A stretch of 11,283 nt of DNA from an uncultured Paracoccaceae bacterium (GCA_937927675.1 CALBSG010000009.1:1-11283); one strand, 5' to 3'. Counted from the first letter of the stretch, positions 1-7,066 are shown. Program-made: numbers and translations. The notes: generated from the sequence alone by a model not told the origin.

Positions 1-260
1 GCACGCGTTAGCGCTGCCTTCCGCGCGATGCCTTTGGGTGTCAAAACGTAGGCATATCGACGTTTATCTTCGGCTGCCGTGAAATTCCCCAACTTCACAA
101 GTCCTTTGTCGATCAGGGCATTCAGCACGTAGTGAATGCCACCGACGCTGATCCCGACCGCCTCTGCCAGCCCCCGCTGGGACATTTCTGGGTTGTCTTG
201 CAGAAGGCGAAGCACACGAAAGTGCGTGTCCTCCTGCAGCTTGGTGCGCTTACTGGTCAT
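1..260 (-). CDS. MarR-type winged-helix regulator, EPS-associated-like (3' end outside window)
   Basis: Reading the minus strand from the ATG at 258-260 gives 86 codons with no stop before the window edge, so the C-terminus is missing. The protein begins MTSKRTKLQEDTHFRVLRLL and continues with a winged-helix DNA-binding fold. The recognition part is about residues 28-52 (SQRGLAEAVGISVGGIHYVL), followed by a wing ending in RRYAYVLTPKGIARKA. The N-terminal LQEDTHFRVLRLLQ and the wing LTPKGIA are typical of the small (about 100-120 aa) MarR-like regulators annotated as EPS-associated in Proteobacteria; that match is from memory of the family. It should be a cytoplasmic transcription factor; its target is not visible, because the downstream neighbour lies outside the window. 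The ribosome-binding site is weak. It is transcribed in the same direction as the arsRC operon but separated from arsJ by about 460 bp, so it is probably an independent unit. Confidence 0.75.
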   Translation of the reverse strand, partial: MTSKRTKLQEDTHFRVLRLLQDNPEMSQRGLAEAVGISVGGIHYVLNALIDKGLVKLGNFTAAEDKRRYAYVLTPKGIARKAALTR

Positions 261-343
261 TTCGGGATTTTCTCAGGCTGCCGCACAAGAGCTGCCCAAG
301 GCGCCTTGTTGGATGCAAAAAGTGACGTGAGACTGTATTTCAT

Positions 344-363
344 ATCGCTCAATTCTGAGCGTT
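344..363. repeat. Palindrome copy 1 (candidate operator)
   Basis: CGCTCA (346-351), a 4-nt spacer and TGAGCG (356-361) form a perfect 6-bp-arm palindrome. The 20-bp block around it matches the reverse complement of 541-560 at 16 of 20 positions. It lies about 85-105 bp upstream of the MarR-type start codon, a plausible place for a regulator site. The binding protein is unknown, and autoregulation by the neighbouring MarR-type protein is only a guess. Confidence 0.4.
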
Positions 364-540
364 AGCAAACGATGCGCCTGCAAACAAGGGGGAACGGCGA
401 TTTCGAGGAACTTTGGCCGCTTCTAACGATGACATCGCCGTCGAACTTCGCGGGACCGGTCAAGGCAGCGAGGGGCCTCATTTTTTGGAACGCTTCGATG
501 GAATTTCATAAGCGCTACGAATAGGTCGCGTTGATGTGTA

Positions 541-560
541 AACGCTCATAACTGAACGAC
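541..560. repeat. Palindrome copy 2 (candidate operator or terminal repeat)
   Basis: AACGCTCATAACTGAACGAC is an imperfect palindrome related to the copy at 344-363, with 16 of 20 matches in inverted orientation. Similarity falls off quickly outside the 20-bp block on both sides. It lies between arsJ and the MarR-type gene. It could be a second site for the same DNA-binding protein, or the other end of a roughly 217-bp decayed element. Confidence 0.35.
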
Positions 561-579
561 CCAGCCCGCACAAGGCTGG
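561..579 (-). terminator. Weak candidate terminator hairpin downstream of arsJ
   Basis: CCAGCC (561-566) and GGCTGG (574-579) form a 6-bp GC-rich stem with a 7-nt loop, about 140 bp past the arsJ stop on the transcribed strand. No clear run of U follows on the minus strand, so intrinsic termination is uncertain. A second small stem at 603-621 lies closer to arsJ. Confidence 0.25.
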
Positions 580-719
580 TTCATGACCGCCGTTAGTCGT
601 TAACCCCGAGCGAGGCGGGGTGGTTGCCCCTCGTAACATCTTCCCGTGACGCGTGGTGGTCCGACAGGCCGGTAACCATGCTGATGACTGAACCCCAACG
701 CCGCTTGACGCGAGTTCGT

Positions 720-1961
720 TCAGGCCAATCGTCGCGCTGCCCACCAGTTCAGTGCGGTCATCGCCCCGGCCGTGGCAAGGCAAAGCGCCAGACCACCCAT
801 TTGGTAACTGACACCCGACAGCAGCGCGCCCGCAAGTCGGCCTGCTGCATTGGCCATGTAGTAAAATCCGACATCCTGACTGACCCTTCCGGCTCCGGAA
901 AACGCAAGGATCAGGTAGGAATGTACCGATGAGTTGACCGCGAACACGAAGCCAAAAGCCAGCAGGCCGATGACAAGCGCGACACTTAGCCAGAGCGAAG
1001 GCCCGCTGCCGGCCCAAACGGCCAGCGCCAGCGCAAAGGGGATGGGCACCAGATAGCCCGCCCAAGTTATCGTCTTGGCGATGATTTCGCTGTTGGGCCT
1101 GCCTTTGGCCGCCAGCAGTTTCGGCGCGGCAGTCTGCACCGCACCATAGCCGATGATCCAAAGCGCCATGAAGCCGCCGATCAGGAAGAACGCCGCGCGT
1201 CGGCTGTCGGCAGAGCCGTCGGACAAGATCGACTGGAAGTAAATCGGGATGCCGACAACGAACCAGACATCGCGGGCTCCGAACAGAAACATCCGCGCCA
1301 GACTGAGCCGGTTGACGCGCGCATCCCGCGACCAGATCGAAGAGACCTTCGCTCCCTTTTTGCCCATCGGCAGACCGGGGGGCATAAAGGCCCAAACGCC
1401 GGTCAGGATCACCGCGAGAACCGCAGCCATGCCCCAGACCGCGCCCTTGAAGCCTGCCAAGGCCAAGAGCGCCGCACCGAGGAAAAAGCCGAGGCCCTTC
1501 ACCGCATTCTTGGAGCCGGTCAGCACCGCCACCCACCGAAACAGCGCGCCATCCCCCTCGGGGGCAAGAAGCTTTACCGCCGATTTCGAGGACATCTTGG
1601 CGAGGTCCTTGGCGATACCGCTCAGACCCTGCACCGCCATGACAAAGACGACCGAGGTTCCGATGCTCCATGCCGGGTCCAGTTGCGCCAAACCGACCAG
1701 GGCGACAATCTGCAAAAGCAGCCCCGACCACAGCGTCACCGCAAGGCCAAACCGCGCGGCAATCCAGCCGGCAGCAAGGTTGGTCACAATTCCGGCCAGT
1801 TCATAAAGCACGAACAGCCAGGCCAATTGCACCGGGCTGAACCCCAGCCCGTTGAAATGCAAAAGCACCAGCATCCGCAGCGCGCCATCCGACAGCATGA
1901 ACGCCCAATAGGCCGCCGTCACCGCCGCATAGGCGCGCAAACTGGTGGTCGGGCCGCTCAC
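720..1961 (-). CDS. arsJ: ArsJ, organoarsenical (1-arseno-3-phosphoglycerate) efflux MFS permease
   Basis: This is a 413-aa inner-membrane protein of the major facilitator superfamily, rich in hydrophobic segments (about 10-12). ArsJ exports 1-arseno-3-phosphoglycerate made by GAPDH; outside the cell the compound hydrolyses to arsenate, so the pair works as a net arsenate extrusion route. Recognisable ArsJ-like stretches are SDGALRMLVLLHFNGLG near the N-terminus, YELAGIVTNLAAGWIAARFG and FRWVAVLTGSKNAVKGLGFF. I place the start at GTG 1961, giving MSGPTTSLRAY, because its GTGA overlaps the TGA stop of the dehydrogenase gene by 4 bp, a typical coupled junction. An ATG at 2015 would add 18 residues encoded inside the dehydrogenase gene and not resembling a transporter N-terminus. 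It is the last gene of the arsRC-gap-arsJ operon. Identity is supported by both the sequence and the obligate GAPDH neighbour. Confidence 0.92.
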   Translation of the reverse strand: MSGPTTSLRAYAAVTAAYWAFMLSDGALRMLVLLHFNGLGFSPVQLAWLFVLYELAGIVTNLAAGWIAARFGLAVTLWSGLLLQIVALVGLAQLDPAWSIGTSVVFVMAVQGLSGIAKDLAKMSSKSAVKLLAPEGDGALFRWVAVLTGSKNAVKGLGFFLGAALLALAGFKGAVWGMAAVLAVILTGVWAFMPPGLPMGKKGAKVSSIWSRDARVNRLSLARMFLFGARDVWFVVGIPIYFQSILSDGSADSRRAAFFLIGGFMALWIIGYGAVQTAAPKLLAAKGRPNSEIIAKTITWAGYLVPIPFALALAVWAGSGPSLWLSVALVIGLLAFGFVFAVNSSVHSYLILAFSGAGRVSQDVGFYYMANAAGRLAGALLSGVSYQMGGLALCLATAGAMTALNWWAARRLA

Positions 1962-2968
1962 ATCGCGCCTGCGATCATACGGGTGATGTCGGCCAAGCGG
2001 CAGGCATAGCCCCATTCGTTGTCATACCACGCATAGACCTTCACTTGCGTGCCGTTCACCACCATGGTCGACGCGGCGTCGATGATCGCAGAGCGCGGGT
2101 CGTTGATGTAATCGGTGGAAACGAGCAGCCGCGTCTCATAGCCAAGGATGCCCGCAAGCGCCCCTTCGGCCGCCGATTGGAACAGCGCGTTCACCTCCTC
2201 CACGTTGGTCGCCCGCTCCACCTCGAAGACGCAGTCGGTCAACGAGGCGTTCAACAGGGGCACCCGCACCGCATGGCCATTCAGCCTTCCCTTCAGCTCT
2301 GGATAGATCAGCGTGATCGCCGTTGCAGAACCGGTCGACGTTGGGATCAGGTTCATCAGCGCCGAACGTGCGCGCCGCATGTCTTTGGCGGGGCGGTCGA
2401 CGATGGTCTGGGTGTTTGTCACGTCATGGATCGTGGTGATCGAGCCATGGCGAATGCCCAAGCCTTCGTGGATCACCTTGACCACCGGTGCAAGGCAGTT
2501 GGTGGTGCAGCTTGCTGCGGTCACCAGATTGTGCCGGTCAGGGTCATAGTGCTGATGGTTGATGCCATAGACGACATTCAGCGCACCGCCATCCTTGACT
2601 GGGGCGGACACCACCACCTTCTTGACGCCCGCCGCGAAATAGGGCGCGATCTTGGCCTCAGTCTTGAAAACGCCGGTGCAGTCGATCACCAGATCGATGC
2701 CCATCTCGGCAAGCGGCAGATCCTCGATGTGCTTCGATTGCGTCACCCGGATCTGCTGGCCATTCAGTGTCAGGCTGGCGTCATCATGGCCGATGTCGGC
2801 CTTCCAGCGGCCATGGACGGAATCGAACTCCATCAGCAGGGCGTGCTGCTCTGGCGTCCCGGCAGGATCGTTGATCAGCACGATCTCTCCCCCGGCGCCG
2901 GTGTCGATCAAATCACGCAGGGCGAGTTTTCCGATGCGGCCAAGGCCGTTCAGGGCGATGCGGGTCAT
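1958..2968 (-). CDS. gap: ArsJ-associated glyceraldehyde-3-phosphate dehydrogenase
   Basis: This 336-aa cytoplasmic enzyme has the normal GAPDH length. The N-terminal NAD-binding motif is NGLGRIGK (residues 7-14), with Asn33-Asp34 at the end of the second strand. The active-site motif SCTTNC spans residues 153-158, with the catalytic cysteine at 154 and the partner histidine at 181 in IHDVTNTQ, near the usual TTVHAYTN position. Canonical GAPDH oxidises glyceraldehyde-3-phosphate with phosphate; with arsenate the product is 1-arseno-3-phosphoglycerate, the substrate of ArsJ. The gene lies between arsRC and arsJ, so it is almost certainly the arsenic-dedicated copy rather than the glycolytic one. 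The start at 2968 has an AAGGAT Shine-Dalgarno (complement of 2976-2981) that touches the arsRC stop codon. Its own stop overlaps the arsJ start by 4 bp. All catalytic residues look intact. Confidence 0.95.
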   Translation of the reverse strand: MTRIALNGLGRIGKLALRDLIDTGAGGEIVLINDPAGTPEQHALLMEFDSVHGRWKADIGHDDASLTLNGQQIRVTQSKHIEDLPLAEMGIDLVIDCTGVFKTEAKIAPYFAAGVKKVVVSAPVKDGGALNVVYGINHQHYDPDRHNLVTAASCTTNCLAPVVKVIHEGLGIRHGSITTIHDVTNTQTIVDRPAKDMRRARSALMNLIPTSTGSATAITLIYPELKGRLNGHAVRVPLLNASLTDCVFEVERATNVEEVNALFQSAAEGALAGILGYETRLLVSTDYINDPRSAIIDAASTMVVNGTQVKVYAWYDNEWGYACRLADITRMIAGAM

Positions 2969-2980
2969 GGCAGGGATCCT

Positions 2981-3799
2981 TCAGTCGCGGGACAGGTCAT
3001 CGACCGAGGCTTGCAACGCAATCCGGTCCAGTTGAGAGAATGGCAAGGCGGTAAAGGCCGCGATGCGGCGGCGCAGGCTGGCATAGGTCTGGGCAAAAAA
3101 CAGGCCCTTTTCCGCATCGGTTCCTTGGGCCTTTACCGGGTCAGGCAGGCCCCAATGCCCACTGATCGGTTGGCCGGGCCACGGCGGACATTCCTCGGCG
3201 GCGGCTGTGTCGCAGACGGTGAACACGAAATCCATCTTCGGGGCATCCGGCACCTGAAACTCGGACAGGTGCTTGGACCGCAGGGCTGATGTGTCATGCC
3301 CATTGCGCGCCAGAACCTCCAGGGCGAACGGGTTCAATTGCGAGCCGGGCCGGGTGCCTGCCGAAAAGGCCTGAAATCGTCCCTGGCCAAGATCGCGGAG
3401 CAGCGCCTCGGCAAAGATCGAGCGGGCAGAGTTGCCCGAGCAGATGAAAAGAACCTGAAAGGGCTTTGGGTCCATGGCAGTGGGGCTCCGAAATTCTGGC
3501 GGGTAAAGGGCGGGGCGGCCACGGCAGCAATCGATGACCAGATAATCGACCAGCGCCTCGGCTCGGCCCAGATCGACGGAATAGAACAAGGACCGCCCTT
3601 GCCGGGCGACGCGGATCAAGCCGCAGCGTTCCAGTTCGGCCAGATGGTGCGACAGGGTGTTCGGCACCATGGACAGCACGTTGGCAATCTCGGTCGGCCG
3701 CGCGCCCTGTGGGGCGAGGCGCATCAGCATGCGAAACACCGAAAGCCGGCCGGGATGGCCAAGCGCGGTGAAAGTCTGGGTGGCGTCTAATAGTTCCAT
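2981..3799 (-). CDS. arsRC: ArsR-ArsC fusion: arsenic-responsive repressor joined to thioredoxin-type arsenate reductase
   Basis: This 272-aa protein has two domains. Residues 1 to about 100 are an ArsR/SmtB winged helix: TALGHPGRLSVFRML, helix-turn-helix around 35-60 (PTEIANVLSMVPNTLSHHLA), wing RQGRSLFYSV. A Cys91-Cys92 pair follows the last helix, as in the C-terminal sensor type of ArsR. Residues about 114-250 are a low-molecular-weight-phosphatase-like arsenate reductase. The P-loop CSGNSARS starts at Cys120, the redox pair is Cys196 and Cys204 (VCDTAAAEEC), and HWGLPDP supplies Asp220. This cysteine triad is that of thioredoxin-coupled ArsC, reducing As(V) to As(III). I chose ATG 3799 (MELLDATQTF), the normal ArsR beginning; an upstream ATG at 3883 would add 28 residues unlike the family and run across the promoter region. 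No Shine-Dalgarno is evident. It heads the minus-strand operon, divergent from arsA, and probably represses both. Confidence 0.9.
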   Translation of the reverse strand: MELLDATQTFTALGHPGRLSVFRMLMRLAPQGARPTEIANVLSMVPNTLSHHLAELERCGLIRVARQGRSLFYSVDLGRAEALVDYLVIDCCRGRPALYPPEFRSPTAMDPKPFQVLFICSGNSARSIFAEALLRDLGQGRFQAFSAGTRPGSQLNPFALEVLARNGHDTSALRSKHLSEFQVPDAPKMDFVFTVCDTAAAEECPPWPGQPISGHWGLPDPVKAQGTDAEKGLFFAQTYASLRRRIAAFTALPFSQLDRIALQASVDDLSRD

Positions 3800-3937
3800 A
3801 AATCTGGAATAATGGATTTGACGGCGGCGGCAAAGTGAAACTTTTGTAAAAATCCCCAATCCATGCCAATTGACCCATGTCATCGCACAGTCGCACTGTT
3901 CCGGCAGATCCTGCGATGGGCGTTTCCGGAGACGATC
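3800..3937. promoter_or_regulatory. Divergent arsRC / arsA promoter-operator region
   Basis: These 138 bases lie between the divergent starts of arsRC (3799) and arsA (3938) and must hold both promoters. The part nearest arsRC is AT-rich. AAATC (3800-3804) and GATTT (3815-3819) form an imperfect 20-bp inverted repeat right at the arsRC start, the best candidate ArsR operator. A TTGACG hexamer at 3818-3823 could be a -35 element toward arsA, but no good -10 stands at the right spacing, so promoter positions are not assigned. A GGAGA (3928-3932) just upstream of the arsA ATG supports that start. Confidence 0.5.
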
Positions 3938-5683
3938 ATGACCGCACCGATACTTTTAGGCGATCCGACCCCGTTCCTGTTCTTCACGGGCAAGGGCGGC
4001 GTAGGAAAGACCTCACTCAGCTGTGCGGTGGCGCTTGATCTGGCGGACCGCGGAAAGCGGGTTCTGCTGGTCAGCACCGATCCGGCCTCGAACCTTGACG
4101 AGATGCTCGGCGCAACGCTTGGCGACCATCCGACCCCGATCCCCGGCGCGCCGAATTTGTCGGCGATGAACATCGACCCGGATCGCGCAGCCGAAGAGTA
4201 CCGCACCCGCGTGATGGAGCAGTTGGATCCTGCAACGGCCGAAGACGAACGTGCGACGGTGCGGGAACAGCTTTCGGGTGCCTGCACCATCGAGATTGCC
4301 GCCTTCGACGCTTTCGTTGGCCTTCTGACCGATGGTGCCCCGGGGTTTGACCATGTGATCTTCGACACAGCGCCCACCGGGCATACCTTGCGCCTTCTGA
4401 GCCTGCCCAAGGCTTGGAGCGGCTTTCTGGCCAAGAATGACCGGGGCGCCTCGTGCTTGGGCCCACATTCCGGGCTGAAGATGCAGGAAGACCGCTTCCG
4501 GGCCGCGCTGAAGGCACTTGGCGATCCGGCGCGCACCTCGATCGTCTTGGTGGCCCGCCCCGACCGCGGCGCGGTGCGCGAGGCGGACCGGACTTCGGCA
4601 GAATTGCGCGCCTTGGGCCTGTCGAACCAGATGCTGGTGATGAATGGTATCTTCCAAGCCGCCGGCGCCGACCCGACGGCGCAAGGGCTGGCCCGCGATC
4701 ATGCCACGGTGCTGGCCTCACTGCCCCCCGATCTGGACCGGCTGCCTCGGGCGCAGGTGCCAATGCGGTCTTTCGACATGGTCGGTCTGGCATCGCTGCG
4801 CCGTCTCTTTGCAGACGAAGCGGCACCAGCCGCAATTCAAGTCAACGCCGAGGATCTGGATGGCCCGCGTCTGGATGCCTTGATCGACGATTTGGCAAAG
4901 GCCGGGCGCGGGCTCATCATGGTGATGGGCAAGGGCGGCGTCGGCAAGACGACGGTCGCCTCTGCCATAGCGGTCGGGCTGGTCCGGCGCGGCCACGGTG
5001 TACATCTGACGACGACCGACCCGGCCGCCCATGTCGCGCTGGTGGTGGGCGGCGTGATGCCCGGGCTGACGGTTGATCGCATCGACCCGGCCGCCGAGAC
5101 GGATCGGTACGTCGAGAAAATCATGGCCACCAAGGGCCGTGATCTTGACGAGGCGGGCAGGGCGCTGATGCTCGAAGATCTGGCATCGCCCTGCACCGAG
5201 GAAGTCGCGGTGTTCCACGCCTTTGCCCGTATCGTGAACGAGGCCCGCAGCGCCTTTGTTGTGGTTGATACCGCGCCGACCGGCCACACGCTTTTGCTTT
5301 TGGATGCCACCGGGGCCTATCACCGTCAGATGACCCGCGATATGGGTTCCGGCCCCTCGGGCCGGGTCGTCACCCCGCTGATGCGGCTGCAAGACCCCGA
5401 TTATACCAAGGTCATCCTTGTCGCGCTGCCCGAAACGACCCCGGTCTCGGAAGCCGCCCACCTGCAGGCTGACCTGCGCCGGGCGCAGATCGAGCCTTGG
5501 GCTTGGGTTGTCAACCGCACCATGGCCGGCACCGGCACCACCGATCCGCTGCTGCGCCAGCGCATCGCCGGAGAGGCCCGGCAATTCGCCCGACTGCGCG
5601 GGGGGCTTGCCAATCGCCTTTATCTCCTGCCTTTCTTGGCCGAACCGCCGGTCGGCATTGACCGCCTTGCCACCCTTTCCTGA
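3938..5683 (+). CDS. arsA: ArsA, arsenite-stimulated efflux-pump ATPase
   Basis: At 581 aa it is close to the classic two-domain ArsA (about 583 aa). It is a cytoplasmic ATPase that couples ATP hydrolysis to arsenite or antimonite extrusion by a membrane partner. The two homologous halves each carry a deviant Walker A, GKGGVGKTS (18-26) and GKGGVGKTT (331-339), and the signal-transduction motif DTAPTGHT (143-150 and 444-451). The three cysteines that bind As(III) in E. coli ArsA are matched in context: Cys116 in SGACTIEIAAF, Cys173 in ASCLGP and Cys419 in SPCTEEVAVF. The protein therefore looks fully functional. ATG 3938 has GGAGA six nucleotides upstream; an in-frame ATG at 3863 would add 25 unrelated residues through the promoter region. 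Seven bases separate its stop from acr3, so the two are co-transcribed. No arsD metallochaperone gene is nearby. Confidence 0.96.
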   Translation: MTAPILLGDPTPFLFFTGKGGVGKTSLSCAVALDLADRGKRVLLVSTDPASNLDEMLGATLGDHPTPIPGAPNLSAMNIDPDRAAEEYRTRVMEQLDPATAEDERATVREQLSGACTIEIAAFDAFVGLLTDGAPGFDHVIFDTAPTGHTLRLLSLPKAWSGFLAKNDRGASCLGPHSGLKMQEDRFRAALKALGDPARTSIVLVARPDRGAVREADRTSAELRALGLSNQMLVMNGIFQAAGADPTAQGLARDHATVLASLPPDLDRLPRAQVPMRSFDMVGLASLRRLFADEAAPAAIQVNAEDLDGPRLDALIDDLAKAGRGLIMVMGKGGVGKTTVASAIAVGLVRRGHGVHLTTTDPAAHVALVVGGVMPGLTVDRIDPAAETDRYVEKIMATKGRDLDEAGRALMLEDLASPCTEEVAVFHAFARIVNEARSAFVVVDTAPTGHTLLLLDATGAYHRQMTRDMGSGPSGRVVTPLMRLQDPDYTKVILVALPETTPVSEAAHLQADLRRAQIEPWAWVVNRTMAGTGTTDPLLRQRIAGEARQFARLRGGLANRLYLLPFLAEPPVGIDRLATLS

Positions 5684-5690
5684 GAGACGC

Positions 5691-6743
5691 ATGAAACGCC
5701 TGAGCTTCCTTGACCGCTGGCTGACCCTGTGGATCTTTGCCGCCATGGCCCTTGGCATTGCGCTTGGTCAGCTTTGGCCGGGTCTGCCGGATGCCCTGAA
5801 CCGCCTGTCGGTTGGCAGCGTCAACATCCCCATCGCCATTGGTCTGCTGGTGATGCTTTACCCGCCGCTCGCCAAGGTGCGCTACGAGGATCTGCCTCGG
5901 GTCTTTGCCGACAAGCGCATTCTGGCGCTCTCGCTGATCCAGAACTGGCTGATCGGGCCTCTTTTGATGTTCGTGCTGGCAGTGACCTTTCTGTCGGACA
6001 GCCCGGAATACATGACCGGGGTAATCCTGATTGGTCTTGCGCGCTGCATCGCCATGGTGCTGGTTTGGAACGGGCTCGCCTGTGGTGACACGCAATACGG
6101 CGCGGCGCTGGTCGCCTTCAATTCGCTGTTCCAAATTCTGTTTTTCTCGACCTATGCTTGGGTTTTCCTGACCGTCCTGCCACCCCTGTTCGGGGTTTCG
6201 GGCCAGATCATCGACGTCAGTTTCTGGACTGTGACACAGGCGGTGCTGATCTATCTTGGTATTCCCTTTCTCGGTGGTTTCCTGACGCGTCGAACGCTCG
6301 TCGCCCGCCGGGGCGAGGATTGGTATCGCCTGCAGTTCTTGCCGCGCATCGCACCTTTGACGCTGCTCGCCCTGCTGTTCACCATCGTCGCCATGTTTGC
6401 CCTGAAAGGTGGCGAGGTTCTGCGCTTGCCGGGGGATGCCCTGCGGATCGCCGTGCCGCTCTGTCTTTATTTCGTGATCCAGTTCGGGATCGGCTTCCTG
6501 CTTGGCCGCCTGATTGAAGCCGACTATCCCCGCACCACCGCCGTGGCCTTCACCGCCGCTGGCAACAATTTTGAACTGGCGATCGCGGTGGCCATCGCGA
6601 CCTTCGGCCTTGCCTCCCCGGTCGCCTTCGCCGCCGTCATCGGCCCCTTGGTCGAGGTGCCGGCGCTGATCCTTCTGGTCTCCGTCGCCCTCTGGATCGG
6701 GCGCCGATGGTTCCGAGCCAGCCTGCCGAAAGAGGCGAATTGA
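5691..6743 (+). CDS. acr3: Acr3-family arsenite efflux permease
   Basis: This 350-aa inner-membrane protein has about ten hydrophobic segments, the usual length for bacterial Acr3 (also annotated ArsB). It extrudes As(III), alone by proton antiport or possibly with ArsA. The family signature GLARCIAMVLVWNGLACGD (residues 115-133) carries the essential cysteine at 119, and the conserved late motif GPLVEVP carries Glu322. The sequence belongs to Acr3, not to the unrelated 12-segment ArsB of E. coli. The start MKRLSFLDRWLTLW follows the arsA stop by 7 bases, with a GAGAG partly overlapping that stop, which suggests translational coupling. Upstream in-frame codons overlap arsA and are not part of this protein. 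A candidate terminator follows about 20 bp after the stop. Confidence 0.95.
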   Translation: MKRLSFLDRWLTLWIFAAMALGIALGQLWPGLPDALNRLSVGSVNIPIAIGLLVMLYPPLAKVRYEDLPRVFADKRILALSLIQNWLIGPLLMFVLAVTFLSDSPEYMTGVILIGLARCIAMVLVWNGLACGDTQYGAALVAFNSLFQILFFSTYAWVFLTVLPPLFGVSGQIIDVSFWTVTQAVLIYLGIPFLGGFLTRRTLVARRGEDWYRLQFLPRIAPLTLLALLFTIVAMFALKGGEVLRLPGDALRIAVPLCLYFVIQFGIGFLLGRLIEADYPRTTAVAFTAAGNNFELAIAVAIATFGLASPVAFAAVIGPLVEVPALILLVSVALWIGRRWFRASLPKEAN

Positions 6744-7066
6744 ACGCCTCCGGGCGCGAGGAGATCACGCCTCGGCCGTGATATTTTGTCGAAGTCTGCA
6801 TGACCCAACACGGGTGGGGGCAGGGCGGACAGACGGGGGGCCCATGCCCGTCGATCTTTGCAGCCCAGACGTCCTCGCGGCGGACGATTCGATCCCCCAG
6901 CAAAGTGGACTGTTAATAACATTCAAAGCGGCCATATTTGTCAGGCCAGTTATTTGTAAGCCTGCCATCCATCGACAGAGTGATGGAGCGGTCTCGGCAT
7001 GCAAGAACACCTTCGCCAAAACGCAGCGGCCGGCGCCACATGTGGCGCGGCGCGCCGGGTCGGTCC
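6744..7066. other. Non-coding region between acr3 and the Na/Pi-cotransporter-like gene
   Basis: This stretch of 323 bases shows no gene I can support; open frames on both strands lack family resemblance. It begins with a candidate terminator (6764-6788). A conspicuously AT-rich patch at about 6911-6958, unlike the surrounding GC-rich DNA, is the likely promoter area for the downstream transporter, but I could not assign a convincing -35/-10 pair. Confidence 0.5.
6764..6788 (+). terminator. Candidate intrinsic terminator after acr3
   Basis: ATCACG (6764-6769) and CGTGAT (6777-6782) form a perfect 6-bp stem with a 7-nt loop, followed by ATTTTGT. It lies about 20 bp after the acr3 stop, where the arsA-acr3 transcript would be expected to end. 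The stem is short and the U-tract modest, so confidence is moderate. Confidence 0.5.

Larger units (their letters stand above)
261..719. other. Non-coding region between arsJ and the MarR-type gene
   Basis: I see no convincing gene in these 459 bases. The open frames here lack family resemblance and mostly extend or shadow neighbouring genes. It must hold the promoter of the MarR-type gene and the 3' end of the arsJ transcript. Structures visible are a perfect 16-bp interrupted palindrome at 346-361, a similar copy at 541-560, an 8-bp inverted repeat ACGGCGAT (394-401) / ATCGCCGT (434-441), a hairpin at 561-579 and a smaller one at 603-621 (ACCCCG / CGGGGT). No clear -35/-10 pair was identified. 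Confidence 0.6.

Noticed and set aside
344..560. Interpretation as an insertion sequence or MITE
   Set aside because: No transposase remnant and no target-site duplication flank the repeats; kept only as a possibility within the palindrome finding.
478..1731. 417-aa open frame on the minus strand overlapping arsJ
   Set aside because: It is a shifted frame of the arsJ sequence with Gly/Arg/Cys-rich low-quality translation and no family resemblance; arsJ in the other frame is clearly the real gene.
2045..3289. 414-aa open frame on the plus strand opposite the dehydrogenase and arsRC genes
   Set aside because: Antisense shadow of high-GC genes; the His/Arg/Gln-rich translation matches no family, whereas the minus strand encodes intact catalytic motifs.
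3863..3937. Upstream extension of arsA (ATG 3863), with a matching extension of arsRC to 3883
   Set aside because: The extensions overlap each other divergently, occupy the only promoter space, lack family similarity, and the downstream starts give normal N-termini (with GGAGA for arsA).
4718..5758. 346-aa open frame on the minus strand opposite arsA
   Set aside because: Antisense shadow of arsA; no recognisable domain.
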